Shown piece after piece: positions 29,348-38,526 of a stretch of DNA of 64,000 nucleotides. Under the pieces are notes generated by a model. It worked only from the letters and a program-made list of their open reading frames with translations, was not told where the DNA came from and searched no databases. Both the position numbers and the translations under genes were made by a program. Every line of letters begins with the position of its first letter. The first letter of the stretch is position 1. The DNA comes from Trypanosoma brucei gambiense DAL972 (Eukaryota > Euglenozoa > Kinetoplastea > Trypanosomatida > Trypanosomatidae): contig NC_026744.1 in the NCBI RefSeq assembly GCF_000210295.1, positions 2,976,001 through 3,040,000 on the forward strand, in the 5' to 3' direction.

Positions 29348-31696
29348 ATGTCTGACGGGCTGCAGTATTCAAAAGACGTTTTTCCTGCTCCTAAGTGGCA
29401 CAGGGCGGAGGGTGATAGCGCTGCTAATAGGGAATGTGTGCAGCGTGTTGTTCCTTTTAAAGCTGTTTCTGCGGGGGAGAACGTTGATTCACTGACATAT
29501 GTTGGTGGTAGGCTTCCCTCTGTGGATTCTCTTTCCTCTCCTTTGGAGGGTGGGGAAATTGTGGGTAATGTTGATGATAAGTTAAAGCACTCTCATGTTT
29601 CTGTCGTTGATGATCGTCAACCAGTGAGTTCTGTGACCGGAAGGAGAGGGAATAGTTTCGAACTTCCTGGCAGATTAATTGGTCGCAGGGATGGTAGTGG
29701 TGGTGTCGTTGGCAGCGGGAGGTTTGAAATTACTCCGTTGAAGCCATCGTCAACGATATCTGGAATCACACCTCGTCATTTTGACGTGCTGCATCCTTTG
29801 GAAGATAGCGCTGACCGTGGTAAGCATGATTTTGTAGGTGGTGTGTTGAATGCGGTGAATGATGCCGGAGGTGCGAAGGCCATTGATGAGTTGGAGTTTA
29901 TATCGGATATGTTGTTTATGTGGATGGGTGTTGATAAAACGAAATATTTTGCGTATGATAACGCATGTTGTCGTTATGAAATGAACTCTGGATATGGTAC
30001 CGTTCGTCAGAGGCAGGCTTTTTCTGCTTTTCAAGAGTGTGGTTGTCTGGCACATCAAATAGATGACGCTTTGAGGGGCGGTACGTCGGAAAGATCGTTC
30101 TTGCAGCAAAGCCTTCGTGGAGCTGTTCGTCGGCACCTCTCACAGTACCACACTCTTGTAGCGTCTTTTCGTGGGCGGCAGACGCCGCCAATGGCATTTG
30201 GTGATTTGGTGGTTGCGTTCAAAAGAGTACAACCGAAACTTCGGGTTTTGCACACAATGCTGAAGGAAACAGAAAACGTGAAGGGTGGCGAACTGGCGTC
30301 TAAACTTCAACGTCTGGTACAGCAGGGGTCAAGAAGACTATGCGCACTGCTGTCTGATGTGTATATGGAGGCTGTAAGTCCTCTCCTTCATATGACGGTG
30401 TCAAGCATTATAAAAGGTGATGTCTCAGATCCATTTAACGAGTTCTTTGTGAAGTCCGATCCCAGAGTTGAAGATACGTCAGACACGTTTTGGTCTTCTA
30501 AGTTTTCCCTTCTGCCAGATATGTTACCAACGACGGTGTCGTATTCGCTGGCGGAGCAGATCAGGCTTGTGGCTAAGAACGTCAGTTTCATTCGAAACTG
30601 TTGCAGGTGCAAGCAATGGCACATGGACCCCTCCATTGTTGCAGCCGCTCAAAGTGCAACATTTGATACGCTGGACAGTGTGGTTCGTGATGCCATGAGG
30701 TTCACCAATACTGCAGTGCTCCGACTGATTAGGGAGGAGTTCCACCTTGACAATGTTCTGCGTATGGTAAATGCCTTTCTTCTAGTCGGAAACGGAGACT
30801 TTTATGAGGTCCTTATACACAAATTGGATCCCGTGCTTGGTAGGATGAGTCACATGGTGCAAAGTTCACTGGTGCGCGACCACATGCAAAGCGCCTTGCT
30901 TGACATAACTCCGCACACGAAAAATTTGGATACGGATCTTTTCACGATGCTCCACTGCGAGATAGTTAAGGACGATAAAATCATTGGTTGGGATGCATTT
31001 GTTGTCACAATGTCGGTGCCCTCGCCACTCAACAATATCTTCGATGCCAGTGCCATGAAGGTTTACCGGCGCCTGTTTCGCATGATGTTCAAGGTGAAGC
31101 GGGCAGAAGTTGCTCTAAAAAACTCGTGGAGGCAGAGCGTTGTTTTAGATAGGATCATAGGAGGGCTGCACAACGCGAAGCGGGAGACAACTGCGTGGCG
31201 GGAAGTGGCTGCTGATGCGCACCTGCTTGGTCTGCAGCTAAACCACTTTGTGAACAACTTATGGTCTTACCTTGTCGCGGAGGTTTCAACCGTTTCATGG
31301 GATCTGCTTATGCGAGCTCTTCGCCAGTGCAACTCCATGGATGACATCCGCGCAGCGCACATATCCTATCTGCAGTACCTCACCCTTCACTCCCTTTTGC
31401 ACGGAGACTGTACTTCCATTCGGCAAAATATCGAAAGCGTTCTCAGCGTAGTCCGACAATTCGTTGGAGCCCAGGCAGTACTGACTTCACTGCTGGAGCG
31501 CGGTCACGGTGACGTGTTTTCCATTAAGAACGAATACCAGAGGCTGGCTGACGACTTCCAACGTGAGATTTCCTCTCTATTAACCACGCTGGAAGAGCAG
31601 CATTTGCAGTTCGACTTTCTTAACTTCCTTCTTCTGCGTCTCAACTTCAACCACTTCTATCACGATAATGCATTCGGCGACAACACAGAGTTTTGA
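29348..31696 (+). CDS. Gamma-tubulin complex component (GCP2/GCP3, Spc97/Spc98 family)
   Basis: Microtubule-nucleation factor that binds gamma-tubulin at basal bodies and other organising centres. The protein has 782 residues. The N-terminal 190 are polar and probably disordered. GRIP1-like features include a block near residues 355-380 with DPFNEFFVK, followed by LPDMLPTTVSYSLAEQIRLV and FIRNCCR. GRIP2-like features include FLLVGNGDFYEVLIHKLDP and WDAFVVTMSVPSPLNNIF, then YRRLFRMMFKVKRAEVAL, the gamma-tubulin-binding half. The pattern fits GCP2 or GCP3 better than the larger GCP4-6; I cannot decide between the two from motifs. The 5' third has T-ending codon use unlike the rest, suggesting a less constrained N terminus. 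Confidence 0.9.
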   Translation: MSDGLQYSKDVFPAPKWHRAEGDSAANRECVQRVVPFKAVSAGENVDSLTYVGGRLPSVDSLSSPLEGGEIVGNVDDKLKHSHVSVVDDRQPVSSVTGRRGNSFELPGRLIGRRDGSGGVVGSGRFEITPLKPSSTISGITPRHFDVLHPLEDSADRGKHDFVGGVLNAVNDAGGAKAIDELEFISDMLFMWMGVDKTKYFAYDNACCRYEMNSGYGTVRQRQAFSAFQECGCLAHQIDDALRGGTSERSFLQQSLRGAVRRHLSQYHTLVASFRGRQTPPMAFGDLVVAFKRVQPKLRVLHTMLKETENVKGGELASKLQRLVQQGSRRLCALLSDVYMEAVSPLLHMTVSSIIKGDVSDPFNEFFVKSDPRVEDTSDTFWSSKFSLLPDMLPTTVSYSLAEQIRLVAKNVSFIRNCCRCKQWHMDPSIVAAAQSATFDTLDSVVRDAMRFTNTAVLRLIREEFHLDNVLRMVNAFLLVGNGDFYEVLIHKLDPVLGRMSHMVQSSLVRDHMQSALLDITPHTKNLDTDLFTMLHCEIVKDDKIIGWDAFVVTMSVPSPLNNIFDASAMKVYRRLFRMMFKVKRAEVALKNSWRQSVVLDRIIGGLHNAKRETTAWREVAADAHLLGLQLNHFVNNLWSYLVAEVSTVSWDLLMRALRQCNSMDDIRAAHISYLQYLTLHSLLHGDCTSIRQNIESVLSVVRQFVGAQAVLTSLLERGHGDVFSIKNEYQRLADDFQREISSLLTTLEEQHLQFDFLNFLLLRLNFNHFYHDNAFGDNTEF

Positions 31697-32382
31697 GAGT
31701 GAGGAGTATGCATACCTTTATGCATGCATGAAGTAGGCTGAGCTTTTTCATCTCTATTTCTACCCTTGACCTGGTTCTCCAGTTCCGGAGTGATAACAGT
31801 CGTAACGAGGCTGGTAGAGGTGGAACACGAACCGACGTATAGATGTTTACCCGTTACCACATAACGGGGGCGTTCGGTTGCTCAAGTTTAACATATTTCC
31901 TTTCTGCTGTCGTTTTATTTCCTTTCTTGGTAAGGAACTTTCGAGAGTGTGATGTCGGGAAAAGAGGGATAGAAAGGAAGTTTTTCTTGGGTGACACGCG
32001 CATGCTGTGTACGCGTAACTGCGCGTGTTGTGAAGCAAATTCTGTTGAACGTTCCGGTACGTACTACTGAAGGAGTGGTTGGGAGCGGTGTGTTTGTTCG
32101 TCTGTGCGTTGTTGCCGCTGACCGCTGTTTTACACCGGCATAGAAGGTATGCATACATATTTCATAAAAGCAGATTAAACGCGATCACCTTCGTATGCGG
32201 GTGGCAAGAGTGTGCAGGTGCAATCCAAGGGGGAGTAGAGATGACGACAGCTGATAAGGAAAACTGCGTGTGTGCTGTTGTGGACCGAAGCGCTTCGGTC
32301 TGCATCGTGGATGAATGCGTTGCCTCCTCTTTTTCTCCTAGATCTGTCGCGCACTACAGGAAGCGTAGGAAGAGGAAGCAAT
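31697..32382. other. Intergenic region
   Basis: About 690 bases without a convincing gene; frames of 75-100 codons on both strands look like chance. T-rich segment at 31895-31930. Confidence 0.6.
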
Positions 32383-32417
32383 AGTTTTTTCTTTTTTTTT
32401 TTTGCATATTTGCGTAG
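32383..32417 (+). promoter_or_regulatory. Predicted trans-splice acceptor for the BCS1-like gene
   Basis: A long T tract (32386-32403) is followed by AG at 32416-32417, 36 bases before the ATG at 32453. Confidence 0.7.
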
Positions 32418-32452
32418 GTAACAGCAACCCAGAAAGTGATTTAGGGTTATGA

Positions 32453-34144
32453 ATGCAATCAATGTCTGCAGGTAGCGACTTCACACTTGGCACATCGGTT
32501 ACGCCGTTCTTGGAGCTCTTGCCACTACTTGTCATCTTGCTGATATTCGCGTTTGGTATCCAGGCTGTTGTTCTTCTTTCAAAGTCGCGGTGGGAGGATC
32601 AGCAGGGAAACGGTGAGGGTGAGGTGGTGCGCACCATCACAGGGACGTTTTACCGCAGTAGCTTTTACCATCGTTTCTATGAAAACTCGAAGTGCGAGCA
32701 CACAGGTATTCTCTTGAGCTCTACCTTGCTTAATATCGCAAGACACGTGCAGAACGGCTCGAAACAGCTGGTGTGCACAACGGTTTACCCACGCGATGCT
32801 CGACACGGACCCGACAAGCAGTCCGTGCTATTCCTTTTTGACCCACTGAAAAGTGATTCGGAGTTGGTACTGGGACCCTCTTCCTTTGAGTCTACCGGCT
32901 TCTTTTACGCAGGTGTTGCGCTCCGGGGGTTTAATTTACGTGATCAGCTCCCCCGTTACGCTGTGGCAAGCCTCCCAACGTGTGGCATGTGGATTACGGT
33001 GGATGACGGCATTGAGGTCACGTACCAGCGATGCCGGAAAGATGAAGACTTTGCACAGAGGGTGGATCATGTATTGTATCTGAAAGCGCGTGGGCCCGGT
33101 GCCGCGCAAAAACTCGAACGATTTGTTGATCAGTCGCTGAAGGAGTACATATCAAACCTTCCCCGCACGGCCGGTGGCCAGCAGTATCACTTCCAGTTGA
33201 CCGGTGGGGAGAAGACATTACAATTTACGAAGCAACTACTCTCCACATCAAAGACATTCGACACGTTGTTTTTCTCACAAAAAGATGAATTGCTGTCGCG
33301 TCTCGAGCAGTTTGTCGAAAAAAAGGGGCGCTTCGCTATCGAGGGGTTTCCTTACAAATTGGGTTTCCTTGTGTACGGGGAGTCAGGTGTGGGTAAAACC
33401 GCTCTGGTCTCCGCCATCGCTGCTTACACGGGCCGACATGTTATTTCGCTACATCTTCCTATCATTTCAACGGACCAGCAGCTTTCCGACATCTTTCTTA
33501 CCCGAACGCTGCGTTGCACTAAAGATTTTCAACCTTTTGTATACGAACTTGATGATGTTATTTTTCTGTTTGAGGACGTCGACGCAAGCGATGACCTTGT
33601 TCGCTGCCGGCAGGCGTCAACGGGACAAGGACCAGAGGGGGGAAACCAGTGTGGATATGGTTTGGGAGGCGTTGCCTCACAACAGGCGCGATGTGATGGT
33701 AGGTACAAAGTCCCGGGTCTCTCGGGGTTTCTTAACGTTCTTGATGGCGTGGTTGACATGCACTCCCTAATTGTAGTAATGACAACGCGAGACCCCAATG
33801 ACATTGATTCAGCCCTCCTTCGACCTGGGCGTTTTGGATACAAGATTCACATGGAGAATATGCGAACGGACGAGCTAGTGGGGCTGGTAGGACTACACTT
33901 TGGAACTGAACAACGACACACGGCAGAGGTGGAGGGGAAAACAGAAGGGGAACGCAGTGTGAATGCGGGAAGAAACTTATACCGCCTCAGCAGGGCCGAC
34001 GAGAAGACGGTTCGTGAGTATATTGTGTCTCGGTGTGGAGAGGAATTTTCAATTAATGGTAGAGTTGCAGAGGCTATGTGTATGGGTAGTGACACCTTGG
34101 ATGAATTCTTGGCGCGACTTGCTAAATGGTACGGTGAAAAGTAA
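32453..34144 (+). CDS. BCS1-like mitochondrial AAA ATPase
   Basis: Inner-membrane AAA chaperone of the BCS1 type; in yeast BCS1 inserts the Rieske protein into complex III. The protein has 563 residues (yeast and human are about 420-455). A single N-terminal membrane segment lies at about residues 22-43, as in BCS1, followed by a BCS1-specific domain. The AAA module shows Walker A GESGVGKT (about residues 310-317), Walker B IFLFEDVDA, and the arginine-finger region SALLRPGRF. Two insertions make it long: about 45 residues between Walker B and the conserved LSGFLNVLDG motif, and a charged stretch near residue 485-500. The second Met (32462) is an alternative start. The substrate in trypanosomes is inferred, not shown. 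Confidence 0.9.
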   Translation: MQSMSAGSDFTLGTSVTPFLELLPLLVILLIFAFGIQAVVLLSKSRWEDQQGNGEGEVVRTITGTFYRSSFYHRFYENSKCEHTGILLSSTLLNIARHVQNGSKQLVCTTVYPRDARHGPDKQSVLFLFDPLKSDSELVLGPSSFESTGFFYAGVALRGFNLRDQLPRYAVASLPTCGMWITVDDGIEVTYQRCRKDEDFAQRVDHVLYLKARGPGAAQKLERFVDQSLKEYISNLPRTAGGQQYHFQLTGGEKTLQFTKQLLSTSKTFDTLFFSQKDELLSRLEQFVEKKGRFAIEGFPYKLGFLVYGESGVGKTALVSAIAAYTGRHVISLHLPIISTDQQLSDIFLTRTLRCTKDFQPFVYELDDVIFLFEDVDASDDLVRCRQASTGQGPEGGNQCGYGLGGVASQQARCDGRYKVPGLSGFLNVLDGVVDMHSLIVVMTTRDPNDIDSALLRPGRFGYKIHMENMRTDELVGLVGLHFGTEQRHTAEVEGKTEGERSVNAGRNLYRLSRADEKTVREYIVSRCGEEFSINGRVAEAMCMGSDTLDEFLARLAKWYGEK

Positions 34145-34388
34145 CGCTATTCGTTGTTATGCAGAACAACTGTGTTTTCGTTTCATTTAAGGTCGATGTT
34201 AAAGCACGGGGTTTAACCACGTACATTTGGAGGGCTGCATCACTTGCACATCAGATGCAACTTTTTATCGTGCGGGGCCCCCCCCTTACGCGATATTTGG
34301 GTCCCTCTACCTGCTTCTTCTTCATTTGGTTTTTGGCGTAGCAAGCTGAGTAGCGCAAGGCTAACCGCTCTATTTTCTGCCCACAATC

Positions 34389-35345
34389 ATGGCTGTCGCT
34401 TACGAAGGACAACTGACGGGTCACCGTGGCTGGGTTACATCCCTCGCCTGCCCACAAACCCCTGAAACCGCAACGAAGGTGGTATCCACATCCCGGGACA
34501 AGACCCTTCTTTCATGGGGCCCTAACCCTGACCGGCACAGCAGTGAGTGCAGCTATGGCCTTCCCGACAGGCGTCTGGAGGGGCACAGCGCATTTGTGTC
34601 TGACGTTGCCCTTTCCAACAACGGGAATTTCGCTGTATCTGCGTCATGGGACCATTCCCTGCGCTTGTGGAACCTGCAGAACGGACAATGTCAATACAAG
34701 TTTCTTGGCCACACAAAGGACGTACTTTCCGTGGCCTTCTCTCCCGACAACCGACAGATTGTCTCCGGTGGTCGTGACAACGCTCTGCGCGTATGGAATG
34801 TCAAGGGCGAATGCATGCACACTCTGAGCCGCGGTGCTCACACCGACTGGGTGAGTTGTGTCCGCTTCTCCCCGTCTTTGGATGCCCCTGTCATCGTCTC
34901 TGGTGGTTGGGACAACCTGGTGAAGGTCTGGGACCTCGCTACCGGGCGACTTGTCACGGACCTTAAGGGACATACAAACTATGTCACATCTGTGACCGTT
35001 TCCCCTGACGGTTCCCTCTGTGCATCTTCCGACAAGGACGGCGTCGCTCGTCTGTGGGACCTGACTAAGGGTGAGGCCCTTTCTGAGATGGCCGCTGGTG
35101 CGCCTATCAACCAAATCTGCTTCTCTCCCAACCGTTATTGGATGTGTGCGGCTACCGAAAAGGGCATCCGCATCTTTGACCTGGAGAACAAGGACATCAT
35201 CGTCGAGCTTGCGCCGGAGCATCAGGGCAGCAAAAAGATTGTCCCGGAGTGCGTTTCCATCGCGTGGTCTGCGGATGGTAGCACCCTGTACTCTGGGTAC
35301 ACGGACAATGTCATCCGTGTCTGGGGTGTATCGGAGAACGCGTGA
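34389..35345 (+). CDS. RACK1: RACK1 orthologue (TRACK), WD-repeat ribosome scaffold
   Basis: Seven-bladed WD40 propeller that sits on the head of the small ribosomal subunit and scaffolds signalling; needed for cytokinesis in T. brucei according to the literature I recall. The protein has 318 residues, the usual length. WD-type endings are visible as LSWG, LRLWNL, LRVWNV, VKVWDL, ARLWDL, IRIFDL and IRVWGV, seven in all, with GH dipeptides before blades 1 to 5. Codon use is C-rich as for other highly expressed genes. The start follows a T-rich segment with AG at about 34341. Confidence 0.97.
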   Translation: MAVAYEGQLTGHRGWVTSLACPQTPETATKVVSTSRDKTLLSWGPNPDRHSSECSYGLPDRRLEGHSAFVSDVALSNNGNFAVSASWDHSLRLWNLQNGQCQYKFLGHTKDVLSVAFSPDNRQIVSGGRDNALRVWNVKGECMHTLSRGAHTDWVSCVRFSPSLDAPVIVSGGWDNLVKVWDLATGRLVTDLKGHTNYVTSVTVSPDGSLCASSDKDGVARLWDLTKGEALSEMAAGAPINQICFSPNRYWMCAATEKGIRIFDLENKDIIVELAPEHQGSKKIVPECVSIAWSADGSTLYSGYTDNVIRVWGVSENA

Positions 35346-35717
35346 GGCAGCTAAAGGGCATGTGGTATAAGTGGTTTGATTTTGTGTTTTCTGCGCCTTT
35401 TCCCGGGCGTGCATACAGTTGCACGTAACCTAGAAGGGTGTCGCTTGCAATTTTCATTTGATCAGCAGTTGGAGCTGTCTTTATTTTTTCTTTTTCACCT
35501 AACATTTAATGGCCATGTGTGTAACTTCCATTTTCAGGTGTGCCGCGATGGGGTAGTGCTACTCTGCACGTGGCCTGTCCCGGTGTTTGTCTTTTGCCGT
35601 GCGATATATATATATATATATATGGGCGTATGTATATGTGCACTTGTTCCTGCTTTTGTTTTGTGTGCTGGCGGAGGTTAGTAGGACAAGAGTGCTGTAC
35701 GAATTAGATTCGCTAAA
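35346..35717. other. Intergenic region
   Basis: 372 bases with T-rich 3' UTR-like sequence, an (AT)10 tract at 35604-35623 and no gene. Confidence 0.65.
35604..35623. repeat. (AT)10 dinucleotide repeat
   Basis: Uninterrupted AT repeat in the spacer between RACK1 and the next gene. Confidence 0.9.
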
Positions 35718-37370
35718 ATGCTGCGCCGCGGTGCGACCCTGTTGACAAGTGCCGCGGCTGGTGGATCGTCTGTGGGCAACCCGCCTGCCGTGGCTCCCGG
35801 TGTCGTTCGTTCCCTTTATCGCATGCTTCTCAGGGAAGTTAGGAAAATTGACGAATCACCCCTGTCCAAGACACTTTTCCCGCTTACAGTAGATCTCCAA
35901 CACTTGACTAAGAGCCACGGACCGCTGTATTTTCCCAATGGTCAAAAGTATATGGATATCTTGCGTGAAGTCTTTCATGACGCGGCAACACCACCAAAAG
36001 TAAATCTGGCCTTCGAGACACTGACACGGCTTAGGTCTCATAACGAGCGAGTAACTTCAAGACTTTCCGTCTTTGAGAAAGACCGAATGCATCTCATCAA
36101 CACGATGGAAGCGTCACAACCCGACAAGGGCTTATACCGCGTTGAGCGCGCCCCATACAATGTTAACGCTACTTCGTACAGACTGCCTGTGGGAGGTGGT
36201 CCCTCCTCGTTACACTCAAAACTGAAAATTCGGCAAGGTTATGCGGTCGAACTCGAGGAAGGCGTGGCTTTAGTTGCTCATCCGCTCTCTTCGACACACA
36301 TGGACCGACGTGTGATACTAATTTATGAAAAGGGTCCTCATTTCACCACGGGTGTCGTTCTCGACATGTTGTTTACGTACCCGCTTTCGCACGGCAACCC
36401 CATGTTTCCGGAGGTGTTTTGGGGGCACAAGGTTTATGACGGTGGCGTGTCGCAGATCAACTTCACGATGCCTCCCACCGCGCACATCAGCATCTTGCAC
36501 ACACTGGAACCGCCAACAGAGCCAGAGTCACCTCAGTATCTTGCCTGGCTCAAATGGAAGGATGTTAAGTCAAAATCTAGGAACGCAGAGACGACAGCGG
36601 AGCATCCTCGGCTCCTATGTAAGCCCTTGATTCGGGGCGGTGTATTGGATGACGGGACGGTCGAGCCTACGCTGTACCTTTCTAAGGTGGAGGCGCTGCC
36701 TTACTTGGCCCAGCTCGTGCCGGGAAAGCCGCGCTCTTCCGCTAGGGTGTACTGGGGTAATATGCGATGGCCAACCCGCCAACTGGAGGCGGAGGTGGCG
36801 AATGGACACTGGATTCCAGTCAAGCTTTCGCCAACGTTTTTTGGACCATTTCCGTTGATGGCGGAGTCGGGGAGGGCGGACATGTTTCCAACGGTCGCGG
36901 AACTGAAGGGCATGAAGGAAACCCGTGAGCGACGGTACGGCGTGGATGTTTCGTTGCCGCAGGTTTTCCCTCCGGATCGAATCCTTCGCCGCCGCGAGTG
37001 TCTGTGGGACCAAATTATGTACTGTCTTGGCGGTGAATACCGTTCCTTGGTTGGTTGTTTCAACCCATTTCTAGAAAGCACGCAGGGCGTGCTACCGTAC
37101 GACTTGCCGTCCCCACCGTCCGTCGTTGGTTGTGGGTTGAGTGATACCGAAGAAAGTGTTATGATGATGGAGGACTTAATTGATGACGCGGTTGAAAGGG
37201 GTGCTGGGGAAGAGGCGGAGAGTGGAAATTACGAGGAGGATCTTCCTTTCAGTGCGCAGATGCTCGGGGTGACCGAGGTGCAAGGCGAAGAACAGCTCGC
37301 CAAGGGTGAGAGGCCTCCCGGATCTGAAAAGGAATCAGACAATGAAGACGACGATAAAAAAAAGAGCTAA
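35718..37370 (+). CDS. Putative mitochondrial protein with LYR motif and AlgH/UPF0301-like region, 550 aa
   Basis: The N terminus is Ala/Arg/Ser-rich without acids (MLRRGATLLTSAAAGG), a probable mitochondrial presequence. Directly after it comes L33-Y34-R35 followed by a basic helix (MLLREVRKI), the pattern of LYR-motif proteins that bind acyl-ACP or assist Fe-S and complex assembly. Residues about 175-250 (GVALVAHPLSS, RVILIYEKGPHFTTGVVLD, VFWGHKVYDGGVSQ) resemble the AlgH/UPF0301 (DUF179) fold. The C-terminal 60 residues are acidic and disordered. I infer a mitochondrial, possibly ribosome- or respiratory-chain-related protein; a combination of LYR and AlgH in one chain is unusual. Both domain calls are pattern-based. 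Confidence 0.72.
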   Translation: MLRRGATLLTSAAAGGSSVGNPPAVAPGVVRSLYRMLLREVRKIDESPLSKTLFPLTVDLQHLTKSHGPLYFPNGQKYMDILREVFHDAATPPKVNLAFETLTRLRSHNERVTSRLSVFEKDRMHLINTMEASQPDKGLYRVERAPYNVNATSYRLPVGGGPSSLHSKLKIRQGYAVELEEGVALVAHPLSSTHMDRRVILIYEKGPHFTTGVVLDMLFTYPLSHGNPMFPEVFWGHKVYDGGVSQINFTMPPTAHISILHTLEPPTEPESPQYLAWLKWKDVKSKSRNAETTAEHPRLLCKPLIRGGVLDDGTVEPTLYLSKVEALPYLAQLVPGKPRSSARVYWGNMRWPTRQLEAEVANGHWIPVKLSPTFFGPFPLMAESGRADMFPTVAELKGMKETRERRYGVDVSLPQVFPPDRILRRRECLWDQIMYCLGGEYRSLVGCFNPFLESTQGVLPYDLPSPPSVVGCGLSDTEESVMMMEDLIDDAVERGAGEEAESGNYEEDLPFSAQMLGVTEVQGEEQLAKGERPPGSEKESDNEDDDKKKS

Positions 37371-37894
37371 TGTCAGGCTTTGTGTGGACACGTCTAGTGA
37401 CGGCAGCGCCGCGTGTCGTGCACGCCTCAATATTCACGTCAATATATGCGGAAAACGGTGATATGTTGGAGGAGGTTTTTTGTTTCAAGTGAATAAAGTT
37501 TCGTTTAAGTAGCAGTTTGATAGGGTGAAGACTGAGGATTGTATACGGAGGAGCCCTTGGGTTCGGTATATATATTCGGGCATATGCTAATGGTATTCAA
37601 CTGTTTGTTCATAAGCATGATATGGACCTGTTTCACTGGGTATAAAACAACCCGATTCCGCTTGCTAATTTAAACATCATTTGCCGTTGTTACTGTTGGC
37701 ATTTCTTGATACCAACGTGGCACGGTGTGGCGTCAAACGAACCTAATGCGCGCATTTTTTATCTTCTTAGCTCTTCTCGCGGCTACCATTGCCCCGCTAG
37801 CTCTTTTACCTTATTATTATTATTATTATTGGGGCCCTTTCCTTTCCACCTGAGCGTCCTTCACACGACCCTGTGGCTGAAACGGAAAAGCAGT
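37371..37894. other. Intergenic region
   Basis: About 520 bases without a gene; contains an (ATT)n tract at 37811-37830. Confidence 0.6.
37811..37830. repeat. (TTA)n trinucleotide tract
   Basis: About seven TTA/ATT units in a T-rich spacer. Confidence 0.85.
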
Positions 37895-37942
37895 TCTTGG
37901 AGTGGTCTATTGTGTCCCCCCCTTTCCCTCCTGGCCTGTCAG
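37895..37942 (+). promoter_or_regulatory. Predicted trans-splice acceptor that sets the ATG12 start
   Basis: A C/T-rich stretch (37909-37940) ends in AG at 37941-37942, only four bases before the ATG at 37947. Confidence 0.65.
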
Positions 37943-37946
37943 TGCG

Positions 37947-38240
37947 ATGGCTGAGAAAATAGCAAGCGACAAAATCACCCTACATCTCGCGGCAAAGACT
38001 GGCATAACAGAGGCCCTGGGGAACATGGAATGTGATCCAGCGGAGACACTCGGCAAAGTATTATTCCGCATAAAGAAGAAGCTGAAGCGTCCAGCGCTGT
38101 ATTTGTTTCTTATGCGCGGTTCTGAGGGATTCATTCCAACCCCGGACCAGACAATAGGGTCACTGCTACACGCCTACGCGGAATCAAGTGATCAGCGCCA
38201 CCTGTCTTTCGCTGTGTCGACGGCGATATTTCACGGATAA
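37947..38240 (+). CDS. ATG12: ATG12-like ubiquitin-fold protein
   Basis: Ubiquitin-like modifier of autophagy that is normally conjugated to ATG5 and helps ATG8 lipidation. The short protein has 97 residues. The C-terminal part matches the ATG12 signature: LYLFLMRGSEGFIPTPDQ, then TIGSLLHAY, then LSFAVSTAIFHG. The terminal residue is glycine, so no protease step would be needed before activation by an ATG7-type enzyme. The long N-terminal extension of yeast ATG12 is absent, which is common in protists. Unlike ATG8 it lacks the N-terminal helices. The start follows the splice acceptor at 37942 rather than the in-frame GTG at 37902. Confidence 0.85.
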   Translation: MAEKIASDKITLHLAAKTGITEALGNMECDPAETLGKVLFRIKKKLKRPALYLFLMRGSEGFIPTPDQTIGSLLHAYAESSDQRHLSFAVSTAIFHG

Positions 38241-38526
38241 TGTCATCGTTTTTCTGCCGTCGTTATCAATTGCTTGTTTTGCGTTGGCTGACAACGCTTG
38301 GCCACTCCCTCTTTCACGCCCCGGTGTTAGCTTAGACTCTTTGTGCGAAAGCGTTTCTCCCTGACACTTGTCGTTCGTGCTGTTGGGCCCACCTGTTGGC
38401 CATAACAATTTGTGTCAACTCAAAGAATCAACAAAAAGTAAACCTGGCGAAACAACACAATAGGGCCTAAGCAGACGGTTTCGGAAAAATTCAAAGTAGC
38501 AACCGTTAGCCAAGGGGAGCGAAACG

